This document shows positions 1 to 8,934 of a stretch of 64,000 nt of DNA, piece by piece. The DNA lies in assembly GCF_001535545.1 (NCBI RefSeq), contig NZ_CP014141.1, positions 930,001 to 994,000 on the forward strand, read 5' to 3'. The stretch comes from Thermus parvatiensis. Lineage in GTDB: Bacteria > Deinococcota > Deinococci > Deinococcales > Thermaceae. The position numbers were made by a program, and so were the translations under genes. Position 1 is the stretch's first letter, and every line of letters starts with the position of its first letter. A model generated the notes under the pieces. The model made no database searches and was not told where the DNA came from. It was given only the letters and a program-made list of their open reading frames with translations.

Positions 1-776
1 CTTCTCCGGCGTCCAGGCCAGGTGGAAGGCGAGGAGGGTGAAGGGGGTGCTTCCCGCGAAGGCGAGGAGGACTTCCTTCGCCTTTCCCCGGTCCAAAGGC
101 CCCTCGGGGGGCAGGCTTCCCCGGACGGCGAGGACGAGGGAGGCCACCAGATAGCGCCCGCCCGGCTCCACCCTGGGGGTGTAGGCCACCTCCACCTTCT
201 TCCCCTCAAAGTGCCGGAAGGTCTCCCGGTAGGTGCTCCGGTCCTCCAGCATCCAGGCGTCAAACTGGCCCAGGACCTCTTCCTCCGTCCCTTCCCGCGC
301 CTCGTAGCTTGCGAAGCGCCAGGCGGGGGCTTCCCGGAGGAGGACCAGGGCCACCTCGTCCAGGAGGTCCGCAAGCCCCTTGGCCGTGGTGGTGTCCGCT
401 TCCTCGGCGAGGCGCCTCAGGGCCCGCTGCACCCCGGGGCGGAGGAGGAGGGCGAGGCGCAGGCGGCCCACGCTGGCCCCGGGCCCTTCCTCCCCGGCCC
501 GGTTCAGCCCCCGGACCATGAGGAAGGCCACCAGGGCGAGGCCGAGGAAGACGAGGACCGGCGCCGCCCCCAGGCTTCCCCCGCCTCCGGGGTACACGTA
601 CACCGGTCCGGGGACGGGGTAATAGGGCGCGGGGGTGGGGTAGACTGGGGCGGGCCCCGGGCTCATGGGCGGCGGGGTGGAGGGCACATAGGGCCTGCCC
701 CGACCCCGCCTCCGCTTTTCTGTCCGAGGGCGAGGCCGAGGAGGAGGAGGAGGCCGAGGGCCCGCAGCGCCTTCAC
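1..776 (-). CDS. DUF1517-family exported protein (partial at left edge, frameshifted)
   Basis: Reading leftwards from GTG at 776 gives a signal peptide (about 20 residues, KALRALGLLLLLGLALG), then a Gly/Pro/Tyr-rich low-complexity stretch, one hydrophobic segment (APVLVFLGLALVAFLMV) and a soluble domain. That domain matches the DUF1517 family as I know it from cyanobacteria and plastids: an ADTTTAKGLADLLDEVAL block, a LEDRSTYRETFRHF block and a final LLAFHLAWTPEK. The frame is open to base 1, so the C-terminus is missing. The signal-peptide frame and the domain frame are joined only if one base is added in the C/G run near 670-676. The function of the family is unknown. A -10 box (TATGCT, 783-788) lies 6 bases before the GTG, which supports this start. 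It is divergent from lon. Confidence 0.75.
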
Positions 777-782
777 GCCCTT

Positions 783-788
783 AGCATA
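783..788 (-). promoter_or_regulatory. -10 box of leaderless DUF1517 gene
   Basis: TATGCT on the minus strand, followed by AAGGGC (6 bases) and the GTG start at 776. The spacing would place transcription start on the start codon. Confidence 0.6.
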
Positions 789-838
789 AAGGGCTTTCCG
801 TCCGGGCCCTTTGCGTAAAACGAGGATTTGCAGTAAAC

Positions 839-860
839 TTGACATAGGTAGGCTTAGGCT
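839..860 (+). promoter_or_regulatory. lon promoter region
   Basis: TTGACA at 839-844 and a direct repeat TAGGCT-TAGGCT at 849-860. The first TAGGCT ends 6 bases before ATG 861, the spacing of leaderless promoters in this window. TTGACA is too close to it to be its -35 box, so the exact arrangement is unclear. Confidence 0.45.
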
Positions 861-899
861 ATGGACGAACACAGAACTGCCGAAAAAAGGAGGGAACGC

Positions 900-3317
900 A
901 TGCTACCGGAAACCATGCCCGTCTGCCCGGTGCGGGGCTCGGTCATCTACCCCACCATGGTGATGCCCATAGACGCCGGGAGGCCCATCTCCATCCGGGC
1001 CATTGACGAGGCCTTGGCCCGCGACCGGGTCCTTCTCATCGTGAGCCAAAAGGACAAGGAGGTGGAGACCCCCAGGCCCTCGGACCTCTTTGAGGTGGGC
1101 ACCGCCTGCAACATCCTGAAGATGCGCAAGAACCCGGACGGCTCCGTCCAGGTCCTGGTGCAGGCCTTCGCCCGGGTCCGGGTGAAGGAGTGGCTGGACC
1201 TGGGGGACCACCTCGAGGCCCGCGGCGAGGTCCTCGCCGACGAGCCCGGGGAGCCCATTCTGGTCAAGGCCCTGGTCCGGGAGGTCAAGGACAAGTTCCA
1301 GGCCCTCCTCAAGGAGGGGAAGTACCTGGCCCCGGAGGTGGCCCAGTTCATCCTGAACCTGGAGGACCCCTCGCAGCTCGCCGACTACGTCGCTTTCCAC
1401 ATGGACTTCCGCCTCGAGGACAAGCAGAGGGTCCTGGAGACGGCGAACGTGGCCGAGCGCCTGCGGGCGGTTTTGGTGCTCCTGGAGGCGGAGCTCGCCC
1501 TCATTGAGACCCAGCGACGCATCCAGCAGCAGGTCAAGGAGGAGATTGACCGCAACCAGCGGGAGTACTTCCTGAGGGAGCAGATGAAGGCCATCCAGCG
1601 GGAGCTCCACGGGGAGGAGGGGGAGCAGGAGGTGGAGGAGTTCCGCAGGAAGCTGGAGGCCCTGGACCTCCCCCCCGTGGTGCGCCAGGAGGTGGAGCGG
1701 GAGCTCAACCGCTTCGCCCGCATGCACCCCGACTCCGCCGAGGCCAGCGTCATCCGCACCTACCTGGACTGGATCGTCAACCTCCCCTGGAACACCCGCA
1801 CCGAGGACAACCTGGACCTGGAGCGGGCCAAGGAGATCCTGGAACGGGACCACTACGGCCTGGAGAAGGTGAAGGACCGGGTCCTGGAGTACCTGGCGGT
1901 GCGCAAGCTCAAGGCCGAAAGGGCCAAGCGGGGCGAGATCCCGCCCGACGAGGTGAACAAGGGCCCCATCCTCCTCTTCGTGGGGCCGCCGGGGGTGGGG
2001 AAGACCTCCATCGCCAAGAGCATCGCCGAGGCCCTGGGCCGCAAGTACGTGCGCATCTCCTTGGGTGGGGTGCGGGACGAGTCGGACATTAGGGGCCACC
2101 GCCGCACCTACATCGGGGCCATGCCGGGCCGGATCATCCAGGGCCTGAGGCAAGCCGGGACCAAGAACCCCGTCTTCCTCCTGGACGAGGTGGATAAGCT
2201 CGGCATCTCCTACCAGGGGGACCCGGCGGCGGCCCTCCTCGAGGTCTTGGACCCCGCCCAGAACAAGGAGTTCGTGGACCACTACCTGGGGGTGCCCTTT
2301 GACCTCAGCGAGGTGATGTTCATCTGCACCGCCAACTTCCCCCAGAACATCCCCGCCCCCCTCTACGACCGGATGGAGCCCATTGAGTTCACCAGCTACA
2401 CCGAGCAGGAGAAGCTGGAGATCGCCAAGCGCTACCTCCTGCCCAGGCAGCTAAAGGAAAACGGCCTCGAGCCCGAGCAGGTGGTGGTGACCGAGGCCGC
2501 CCTCACGCGCCTCATCACCCACTACACCCGGGAGGCGGGGGTGCGGCAGCTGGAGCGGGAGATCGGGGCCCTTCTGCGCAAGGCCGCCCGCAGGATCCTG
2601 GAGGAGGGCAAGAAGCGGGTGCGGATCACGGAGAAGGACCTGGAGGCCTACCTCGGCCCACCCCGTTTCCTCCCCGAGACCGAGGCCCGGGAGCCCCAGG
2701 TGGGGGTGGCCACGGGGATGTACTACACCCCTGTGGGCGGGGACATCATGTTCGTGGAGGTCTCCGTGATGCCCGGCAAGGGGAACCTCATCCTCACCGG
2801 GCAGCTCGGCGACGTGATGAAGGAGTCGGCCAGGGCCGCCCTCTCCTACGCCAAGAAGAACGCCCTCCGCTTTGGCATCCCTCTGGAGAAGTTTGACAAG
2901 TCCGACATCCACATCCACGTCCCCGCCGGGGCCATTCCCAAGGAGGGCCCCTCCGCCGGGGTGGCCCTCGTGAGCGCCCTGGTCTCCGCCCTCACGGAGG
3001 TGCCGGTGCGGCACGACATCGCCATGACCGGGGAGATCACCCTCACAGGCAGGGTCCTCCCCATCGGCGGGGTGAAGGAGAAGGTCTTGGGGGCGAGGCG
3101 GGCCGGGATCCGGGAGGTGATCCTGCCCAAGCTCAACGAGCCCGACCTGGCCGACATCCCCAAGCCCCTCCGGCAGAACATGACCTTCCACTTCGTGGAG
3201 CACCTGGACCAGGTCCTGGACCTTGCCCTGGTGGGCGGCCTTAAGGCCTTGGAGGAGCGGGGTAAGCGCCAGAAGAGCGCTCGGCGGAAGCGGAAGGAGC
3301 TCGTGGCCCACGCTTAG
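900..3317 (+). CDS. lon: ATP-dependent protease Lon
   Basis: Cytoplasmic AAA+ serine protease that unfolds and degrades damaged or regulatory proteins; hexameric in the family. From ATG 900 it has 805 residues: an N-terminal LON substrate-binding domain (about 1-200), coiled coil, AAA+ module with Walker [10 protein letters not shown] (near 362) and Walker [10 protein letters not shown], and a C-terminal protease domain with the Ser-Lys dyad in GPSAGVAL (S685) and GGVKEKVLG (K728). ATG 900 has a strong AAGGAGGG site 7 bases upstream. An in-frame ATG at 861 would add 13 residues and fits the leaderless spacing rule, so either start may be used. Thermus carries more than one Lon; this one begins [12 protein letters not shown]. 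Its stop overlaps the convergent bshA stop. Confidence 0.95.
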   Translation: MLPETMPVCPVRGSVIYPTMVMPIDAGRPISIRAIDEALARDRVLLIVSQKDKEVETPRPSDLFEVGTACNILKMRKNPDGSVQVLVQAFARVRVKEWLDLGDHLEARGEVLADEPGEPILVKALVREVKDKFQALLKEGKYLAPEVAQFILNLEDPSQLADYVAFHMDFRLEDKQRVLETANVAERLRAVLVLLEAELALIETQRRIQQQVKEEIDRNQREYFLREQMKAIQRELHGEEGEQEVEEFRRKLEALDLPPVVRQEVERELNRFARMHPDSAEASVIRTYLDWIVNLPWNTRTEDNLDLERAKEILERDHYGLEKVKDRVLEYLAVRKLKAERAKRGEIPPDEVNKGPILLFVGPPGVGKTSIAKSIAEALGRKYVRISLGGVRDESDIRGHRRTYIGAMPGRIIQGLRQAGTKNPVFLLDEVDKLGISYQGDPAAALLEVLDPAQNKEFVDHYLGVPFDLSEVMFICTANFPQNIPAPLYDRMEPIEFTSYTEQEKLEIAKRYLLPRQLKENGLEPEQVVVTEAALTRLITHYTREAGVRQLEREIGALLRKAARRILEEGKKRVRITEKDLEAYLGPPRFLPETEAREPQVGVATGMYYTPVGGDIMFVEVSVMPGKGNLILTGQLGDVMKESARAALSYAKKNALRFGIPLEKFDKSDIHIHVPAGAIPKEGPSAGVALVSALVSALTEVPVRHDIAMTGEITLTGRVLPIGGVKEKVLGARRAGIREVILPKLNEPDLADIPKPLRQNMTFHFVEHLDQVLDLALVGGLKALEERGKRQKSARRKRKELVAHA

Positions 3318-4414
3318 CCCAGGGCCTTGGCGTAGACCTCCAAATAGGCCCGGGTGATCCTTTCCGGGTGGAAGCGTAGAAGGGCCCATTCCCGGGCCCT
3401 TCTGCGTATCTCGGGGAGGCGGGGGCTTCCCAGGAGGTCCAAGGCGGCCTCCGCCATGGCCTCCAGGTCGCCGAGCTCCACGAGCCTTCCCACCTCGGGG
3501 GTGACCACCTCGGCCACCCCGCCCACCGCCGTGGCCACCACGGGGACGCCGGAGGCTAAGGCCTCGAGGGCCGCCTGGCCGAAGGACTCCTCCTCCGAGG
3601 CCAAAAGGAAGAGGTCCGCCGCCCCCAGGACCTCTTCCGGATGGGGGGTGGGGGGGTGGAAGGTGACCCAGGAAGCGACGCCGAGCTCCGCCGCCACCCG
3701 CCGGGCCTCCTCCTCCTCGGGGCCGGTGCCCAGGAGGAGGAGCCTGGCGGGGAGGCGCTTCCGGATTTTGGCGAAGGCCCGGACGATGTCGGGCACCCGC
3801 TTGATGGGGCGGAAGTTGGAGGCGTGCACGAGGAGCCACTCCCCCTCCTCGGCGTAGAGCCGCTTGCGCTCAGGTCTAGGGCGGAAGCGCTCCGGATCCA
3901 CGGCGTTGGGGACCACCACTGCCTCCACCCCGAAGGCCCGTTTGGCCTCCTGGGCCAGGGCCCGGCTTACCGCCGTGACCGCCCGGGCGGCCTCGAGGGC
4001 GCGGCGGGTGGGGCCGTGGAAGGCGGGGTCCATCCCCACCACGGAGACGTCGGTGCCGTGGAGGGTGTGGACCAAGGGGAGGCTTTCCCCGAAGGCGAGG
4101 TAGGCCGCGGCGGCGTGGGGGACGGCGTAGTGGGTGTGGACGAGGTCCAGGCCGAGCCGCCTGGCCTCCCGCTCCAGGGTGCCCGCCAGGGAGAGGGTGT
4201 AGAGGGGTCCAGGGAAGACGGGGTAGTAGGGAAGGTCCACGGGGACGTGGACCGCGGGGCTCGCCTCGGGGAGGCGGAAGGGGCGGGACGTGGCGAAGAG
4301 GTAGACCCGGTGCCCCATCCGGGCCAGGCGGTCGGCGAGCTCGGCGGCCACCGTCCCGCTCCCCCCAAGGCCCGGGTAGGCCACGAGGCCCAGGCGAAGC
4401 CCCTCCCGGCGCAT
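3314..4414 (-). CDS. bshA: N-acetyl-alpha-D-glucosaminyl L-malate synthase BshA
   Basis: GT4 glycosyltransferase making GlcNAc-malate from UDP-GlcNAc and L-malate, the first step of bacillithiol synthesis, the main thiol of Firmicutes and Deinococcus-Thermus. It has 366 residues. Family marks: [15 protein letters not shown] near the N-terminus, [24 protein letters not shown], the nucleotide-sugar region [16 protein letters not shown], and the retaining GT4 motif [16 protein letters not shown]. These segments line up with B. subtilis BshA, which separates it from generic GT4 enzymes. A -10 box lies 6 bases before the ATG and overlaps the end of the upstream permease gene, so it probably has its own leaderless promoter. 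bshB and bshC are not in the window. Confidence 0.9.
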   Translation of the reverse strand: MRREGLRLGLVAYPGLGGSGTVAAELADRLARMGHRVYLFATSRPFRLPEASPAVHVPVDLPYYPVFPGPLYTLSLAGTLEREARRLGLDLVHTHYAVPHAAAAYLAFGESLPLVHTLHGTDVSVVGMDPAFHGPTRRALEAARAVTAVSRALAQEAKRAFGVEAVVVPNAVDPERFRPRPERKRLYAEEGEWLLVHASNFRPIKRVPDIVRAFAKIRKRLPARLLLLGTGPEEEEARRVAAELGVASWVTFHPPTPHPEEVLGAADLFLLASEEESFGQAALEALASGVPVVATAVGGVAEVVTPEVGRLVELGDLEAMAEAALDLLGSPRLPEIRRRAREWALLRFHPERITRAYLEVYAKALG

Positions 4415-4420
4415 GCCCTA

Positions 4421-4426
4421 AGCCTA
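4421..4426 (-). promoter_or_regulatory. -10 box of leaderless bshA
   Basis: TAGGCT, then TAGGGC (6 bases), then ATG 4414. It overlaps the corrected stop codon of the preceding permease gene. Confidence 0.6.
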
Positions 4427-5529
4427 GCGGAGGGCCCTTAGGCCCAAAAGGAGGAAGAGCAGGTTGGCCCCCCAGGCCCCAAGCTCGGGGGGAGGGCCCC
4501 GATCCCGGCCAGGGCCCGGCCCAGGAAGAAGGCGCCGTAGTAGGCCAGGGCGAGGACCACGCTCATCCCCAGGGCAAGCCCAGGGCTTTTCCCGTAGCGA
4601 AGGGCCATGGCCGCCGCGAGGAGGACGAGGACCAGGTTGGCGAGGGGAAGGGCGAGCTTGGAGTGGAGCTCAAGCCGCGCCCGCCACTTCTCCAAGGGGG
4701 GCAAGAAGGGGTCCTTGAGCTTCCGCCAGGCCTCCGAAAGGCTATCCTGGCCGAAGCTGAAGGTGTCGGCGTAGTCGGCGATGGCCCGGGCCCGGGAGAG
4801 GTCCGAGGTCACCTCCAGGGTCTTCCCCTGGCTCACCACCCGGAAGACCCGGCGCACCTGGGCGAGGAGGTCGGGGGCGGTTTCCAGCCCCGGCACCTGG
4901 GCGAAGTCCACCTGGTAGTAGCGGTAGTCCTTGAGGGTGAGGGTCTTGTCCTCCCAGGTGCCCCGCTCGGCGAAGAGGAAGGTCCCCACCTCCCCCTGGA
5001 AGGCGGTGATCCGCACCCCCACCATCTCCTTGGCCGCCATGTCAAAGTCCTGGAAGTAGAGGCTCTTGCCCTGGCCTATGGGGATCTGCATCCCCTTGAG
5101 CCGGAAGAGGCCCGCCCCTTGGGTGTGGATCTCGTCCCACCAGGCCACCCGCACCCGGTTGTTGGCCTCCGGGACCACGTACTCCTGGAGGTAGAGGGCG
5201 AGGCCGCTCAGGACCGCCCCCACGGCCACGAGGGGAAGCGCCGCCCGCCCCAAGGGGATCCCGGCGGAAAGAAGGGCGAAGTGGGCCCCCTCGGCGGCGA
5301 GCCTGCCGAAGACCAGGACCGTGGTGGTCACCAAGGCGATGGGGAAGACCTGGACCCAGATCCCGGGGACGTGGTAGGAGAGCCAGCGGAGGATCTTGGG
5401 GAGGGGCACCCCCTCAAGCCACCTCGCCCCGGCGTAGAAGAAGCCGAAGAGGTAGACGGCGGTGAGGAAGAGGAGGGCGAGGAGGAGGACGGGGAGGCTC
5501 TCCCTGAGGAGGTAGCGGTGGAGGATCAT
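4424..5529 (-). CDS. LptF/LptG (YjgP/YjgQ) family permease (frameshifted near 3' end)
   Basis: Inner-membrane half-permease of the family that extracts lipopolysaccharide for the Lpt bridge. Three N-terminal membrane segments (first: LPVLLLALLFLTAVYLFGFF), a large periplasmic domain (about 110-255) and three C-terminal segments give the usual 6-TM layout. As written the frame runs on to 4438 with an unlikely tail; adding one base to the G run 4487-4492 gives an ending GLRALR with TAG at 4424-4426 and 368 residues. It overlaps the next upstream gene by ATGA. Thermus has a diderm envelope without classical LPS, so the cargo is probably another glycolipid. Whether it is the LptF or LptG equivalent cannot be told. 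Confidence 0.85.
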
Positions 5530-6155
5530 GGGAGGCGCTTGGCGTAGGCCTCGAGGCGGGCCGCCTGGGCCGGGAGCTTGGTCGTGGCCTGCACCTTCCC
5601 GCCCGCGAAGCGGAGGTAGAGGCGGGCGTCCTTCCCCTGGCCCCGCAGCGTGGCCTTCCCCTCCTGGTAGGTGAAGCTCCCCAGGGCCAGGGCCTCCCGG
5701 GCCTTGAGGTCCACCGCCAGGGCCTCGGCCTGGAGCCTGGGCGACTTGGCCTGGACCCGCCCCTTCAGGACCACCACCTCCTCCTCAAAGAGGGCCAGGG
5801 CGCGGTCCGCCCTCAGGTCCTGGAAGTCGGCGTTGGCGAAGAGGAGGTCCTGGAAGAGGGCCTGTTGCTTGGGGATGTCGTGCTCCAGGGAGGCGGCCAC
5901 GAACCGCTCCTTCTCGGAGAGGAGCTCCACCTCCCTGGCCCGGACGAAGCTTCCTTCCTTGTAGGCGATGTAGGCCGCCTTGAGGCGGAGGCCGTTCTCG
6001 TTGTCGGTGAGGATCCCTCCCTGGGGGAGGGTGGTGACGCCGGTGTCCAGGTCCAGGCGCTGGGCCCCGAAGGGCTCCACGCTGAAGGTGGCGAACCGGG
6101 CCCCCAGGGCGAGGCCCACGAGGCCCAAGAGGAGGGTCCAGGCCAGGCGCTTCAT
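5526..6155 (-). CDS. LptA/LptC-like (OstA-type) exported protein
   Basis: A 209-residue protein with a signal peptide or membrane anchor (KRLAWTLLLGLVGLALGARF) and a beta-rich region of repeated short strands. The pattern (GGILTDNENGLRLKAAYIAY, LFANADFQDLRADRALALFE, VVVLKGRVQAKSPRLQAEAL) resembles the beta-taco domains of LptA/LptC/OstA. Its stop overlaps the ATG of the LptF/G-like permease (ATGA), so the two are translationally coupled and probably act together in moving an amphiphile across the periplasm. ATG 6155 is chosen because TAGAGT lies 7 bases upstream. The exact family (LptC versus LptA) is uncertain. Confidence 0.65.
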   Translation of the reverse strand: MKRLAWTLLLGLVGLALGARFATFSVEPFGAQRLDLDTGVTTLPQGGILTDNENGLRLKAAYIAYKEGSFVRAREVELLSEKERFVAASLEHDIPKQQALFQDLLFANADFQDLRADRALALFEEEVVVLKGRVQAKSPRLQAEALAVDLKAREALALGSFTYQEGKATLRGQGKDARLYLRFAGGKVQATTKLPAQAARLEAYAKRLP

Positions 6156-6162
6156 GGGTTTT

Positions 6163-6168
6163 ACTCTA
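6163..6168 (-). promoter_or_regulatory. -10 box of leaderless OstA-like/permease operon
   Basis: TAGAGT, then AAAACCC (7 bases), then ATG 6155. Probably transcribes the two-gene Lpt-like operon leftwards. Confidence 0.5.
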
Positions 6169-6209
6169 CCCGTCCTTTCTGAAAGGAAGCTTAGGCGGGG
6201 CTTTCCCGG

Positions 6210-6215
6210 TATAGT
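6210..6215 (+). promoter_or_regulatory. -10 box of leaderless O-antigen-ligase-like gene
   Basis: TATAGT followed by GCCTCT (6 bases) and GTG 6222. Divergent from the Lpt-like operon; the two -10 boxes are about 45 bases apart. Confidence 0.65.
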
Positions 6216-6221
6216 GCCTCT

Positions 6222-7654
6222 GTGCGCGGCTTGGCCTTCCTCCTCGCCTTGGCGCCCCTTTTTCCTCCGCTTTCCGTGCTCGCCCTTTTTTTCGTGCCCT
6301 GGGTCCGGCGGCTTCCCCTTTGGGGGCAGGCCCTGCTCGCCTTTTACGGGGCGAGCCTTCTCCTGCCCGCCCTCTTCGCCCCGGAGCCTTTGGCCTGGCC
6401 CTTGGCCCTCTTCCGCTTCCTCTACGTCCTCGGCCTGGTGGGGCTTGGGGTGGCCTTGAATAGGCCAGAGCGGGCCCTTGGGGCCTGGGGCATGGGCCTC
6501 TTCCTCCTTTACCTTTCGGGCTTCGCCGCCACCTACTGGGTTCTGGGGGACGGGGCGGTGCGGGCCCGGCTCAGCCACCCCTTCCACAGCCCCGTGGGCT
6601 TCGGCTTCCTCGGGGGGCTCGGCCTCCTCCTCGCCCTCCACCTCCGCTACCCCTGGCCCTTTCGGGCCCTCCTGGGCCTTCTGGGGGGGCGGTCCTCCTC
6701 CTCTCGGGGAGCCGTGGGGGGATGCTGGGCTTCTTCGTGGGCGGGGCGGCGGCCCTCCTCTTCCGCAGGCGGGGCCTTCTCGCCCTGGCCTTAGGGGGTG
6801 GGCTTCTCCTCGCCGCCTTCGCCCTGAACCTTCCCGCCACGGAGCGCTTCTTCCAGGCCCACCTTTCCGGGAGGGAAGGGGTGTGGCTCGCCGCCTACCG
6901 GGTCTTCCAGGAGCACCCCTGGACGGGGGTGGGGCCCTACCTCCTCGGGGAGCGGATCGGGGGGGTGCTCTTCGGGGACTGCTTCCTCTTTCCCCTCCTC
7001 GAGGCCCGGGGGCTCACCTGTCCCGACCGGCTCAGGCCCTGGGGCGGGCTTTGGACCTTCGCCCACAACCACCTCCTCCAGGCCCTGGGGGAAGGGGGGG
7101 TCTTCGGGGCGGTGGGGCTTCTCCTCCTCGCCGGGGGGTTCCTCGCGGGGGCCTGGGGGGACGGCCTCCTCTTCGGCCTCCTCGCCGCCTATTTGGGGAT
7201 GGGGATGGTGGACAACCCCTTTAGCGTCCCGAGCCCCTTCCGGGGCGAGGTCTTCTTCCTCCTCGGGGGGATGGCCCTGGCCCGCCTCGAGGGGGGCGGG
7301 CGCCCCTGGGGCTCGGGCTTGCCGGGGGGGTGGCCCTCCTCTGGTCCCTCCCCTTCCTTTACCTGGCGGCCCGCCCGAGGGGCCTCCCCCGGCCCTCCGC
7401 TACCTCGTCGTCCCGGATCGGGGGGGTGCAGGGGCGGTGGCCCTGGAGGGGGCGAGGGGTACCGCCTCCAGGTCTGGCTCTGCGCCGAGGGGTGCCGGAG
7501 GCTCGGCTGGGAGTGGCCGGCGGAGAAGCCCGTCCGCTTCCCCCTTCCCGAGGCCCTCGGGGAGGGGAAGAAAAGGCTCGTGCTCGTGCTTTTCCGGGAG
7601 GGGGGCCTGGCCTTGCGGCCCGCCTTTTTCCTGGAGGAGGAGGTGGGGCGGTGA
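6222..7654 (+). CDS. O-antigen ligase/polymerase-like membrane protein (four frameshifts)
   Basis: Multi-spanning membrane protein of the O-antigen ligase (WaaL/Wzy) type. These enzymes transfer or polymerise glycans on the outer face of the inner membrane. About ten hydrophobic segments are visible, with the family's large periplasmic loop containing VFQEHPWTGVGPYLLG and WTFAHNHLLQALGEGGVFGA; the latter resembles the conserved H-N-H region of the family. The C-terminal 100 residues form a soluble periplasmic tail. The frame is broken at G/C runs 6683-6689, 7291-7296, 7386-7390 and 7448-7452. Adding one base at each gives one 478-residue protein from GTG 6222 to TGA 7654. Its stop overlaps the next start (GTGA). 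The substrate is unknown. Confidence 0.7.
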
Positions 7655-8051
7655 GGTGGGCCTTGGGGGTTCTGGCCTTGGCCTTGGGGCTTGGGGCAGC
7701 GCTTTGGGGGCTGGAGAGGGGGCTTGCGCCGAAGCCCTTTTCCCTTGGCGGGTGCCGCCCGGGGCCTCTGCCTGAGCGGGCGGACCTTTACGCCAACGGC
7801 GTGGTGGAGATCCCCTTTGCCGGGAGGCGGAGGTGGTCCTCCGCCTCGAGGGCACCCCCGCCAAGGGGGAGGGTCCCTGGGCCGTGGTGGCCGAGGGGGA
7901 CCGGGTGCTCTGGCAGGGGGAGGTCCTGGGCCTAAAGGAGGTGCGGGTCCGGACCGCGGGGCAAGGCGTGCTCGTCCTCGCCTTCCTCAACGACCTCTAT
8001 GCCCCTCCGGAGGACCGGAACCTCTTCCTGCGGGGGCTTAAGGTGCGCTAA
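7651..8051 (+). CDS. small exported protein with CBM36/CBM60-like Ca-dependent sugar-binding motif (frameshifted)
   Basis: After adding one base near 7822-7828 this is a 133-residue protein: signal peptide (RWALGVLALALGLGAALWGL), then one beta-sandwich-like domain beginning DLYANGVVEIPF and ending VLVLAFLNDLYAPPEDRNLF. The ending resembles the ND-Y-x(4,6)-DRNL-x-V calcium and ligand-binding motif of CBM36/CBM60 xylan-binding modules. It is translationally coupled (GTGA) to the O-antigen-ligase-like gene, which suggests a lectin-like periplasmic or surface partner in glycan handling. The family assignment rests on one motif and is tentative. Its 3' end overlaps the convergent pheA. Confidence 0.5.
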
Positions 8052-8871
8052 CGCTCCCGTTGGCGTGGGCGGGATAAGAGCCCAGGACCTTGAGGAAGGC
8101 CACCCGCCTGAGGAGGCGGAGGAGGGCTTGGGCGGGCCCGGGGTCCTCCAGGTGCCCCTCCAGGTCCAGGTAGAAGAGGTAGCTGAAGGGCTTGTCCCTC
8201 CGGGGCCTGGACTCCAGCTTGGTGAGGTTCACCCCCGCCTCGGCGAAGACGGAGAGCGCCTCCAAAAGCCCCCCGGGCCGGTGCCGGACGGCGAAGACGA
8301 TGCTCGTTTTGTAGGGGCCCTGGCCCCCCGGGAGCTCCTTGTGGCCGATGACGAAGAAGCGGGTGTAGTTATGGGGGTAGTCCTCGATGTTTTCCGCCAG
8401 GACCTCGAGGCCGTAAAGCTCCGCCGCCCGCCTGGAGGCGATGGCGGCGAGGCCGGGCTCCGGGTGCTCGGCGAGCTCCTTGGCCGCCCCGGCGGTGTCA
8501 AAGACGGGGATGGGGGTGAGGCGCATCCGGGCGAGGAAGCCGTCGCACTGGGCCAGGGCCTGGGGGTGGCTCTTCACCGCGTGCAGGTCCTTGAGCGCCG
8601 TGCCCTTGGGGGCGAGGAGGCAGTGTTCCACCCGGTGGACGATCTCCCCCACCACGTGGAGGTCGCTCTCCAGGAGGAGGTCGTAGGTTTGGTTGATGCT
8701 CCCCGCCGTGGTGTTCTCCACCGGCACCACCCCAAGCTCCGCTTCGCCCGCCTCCACCGCCTCAAAGACCTGGTGAAAGGTGGGAAAGCCCACGGGCGTC
8801 GCTTCGGGAAAGGCCTTGAGCAAGGCCTCCTCGCTGTAGGCCCCCGCCGTGCCCTGGAAGGCGATCCTCAT
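8038..8871 (-). CDS. pheA: prephenate dehydratase
   Basis: Converts prephenate to phenylpyruvate in phenylalanine synthesis. It has 277 residues: a PDT domain (1 to about 185) starting RIAFQGTAGAYSEEALLKAF, with VVPVENTTAGSI and the catalytic-site motif NYTRFFVIG, then a C-terminal ACT domain with GGLLEALSVF and LESRPRR, the Phe-binding feedback site of the family. There is no chorismate mutase domain, so this is the monofunctional form. ATG 8871 is preferred over ATG 8880 because TACCAT lies 7 bases upstream of it. It is convergent with and overlaps the small lectin-like gene. Phenylalanine feedback is inferred from the ACT motifs. Confidence 0.93.
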   Translation of the reverse strand: MRIAFQGTAGAYSEEALLKAFPEATPVGFPTFHQVFEAVEAGEAELGVVPVENTTAGSINQTYDLLLESDLHVVGEIVHRVEHCLLAPKGTALKDLHAVKSHPQALAQCDGFLARMRLTPIPVFDTAGAAKELAEHPEPGLAAIASRRAAELYGLEVLAENIEDYPHNYTRFFVIGHKELPGGQGPYKTSIVFAVRHRPGGLLEALSVFAEAGVNLTKLESRPRRDKPFSYLFYLDLEGHLEDPGPAQALLRLLRRVAFLKVLGSYPAHANGSVSAP

Positions 8872-8878
8872 GGTTCCC

Positions 8879-8884
8879 ATGGTA
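8879..8884 (-). promoter_or_regulatory. -10 box of leaderless pheA
   Basis: TACCAT, then GGGAACC (7 bases), then ATG 8871. It overlaps the alternative ATG at 8880, which argues against that start. Confidence 0.45.
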
Positions 8885-8922
8885 CACGGGCCCGCCTTCT
8901 GGAAGACCGGGTCCGGGCCCTG

Positions 8923-8928
8923 TAGGCT
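8923..8928 (+). promoter_or_regulatory. -10 box of leaderless femX-like gene
   Basis: TAGGCT followed by TTGAGG (6 bases) and GTG 8935. Confidence 0.6.
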
Positions 8929-8934
8929 TGAGGG

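Noticed and set aside
22-789. Plus-strand frame of 255 codons at the left end
   Set aside because: Shadow of the DUF1517 gene on the other strand; composition rich in Gly, His, Pro and Glu, with no domain and no start signals.
5526-6641. Long minus-strand frame covering the OstA-like gene and beyond
   Set aside because: The part upstream of ATG 6155 is charged, Gly/Pro-rich and antisense to the O-antigen-ligase-like gene; the -10 box and signal peptide place the start at 6155.
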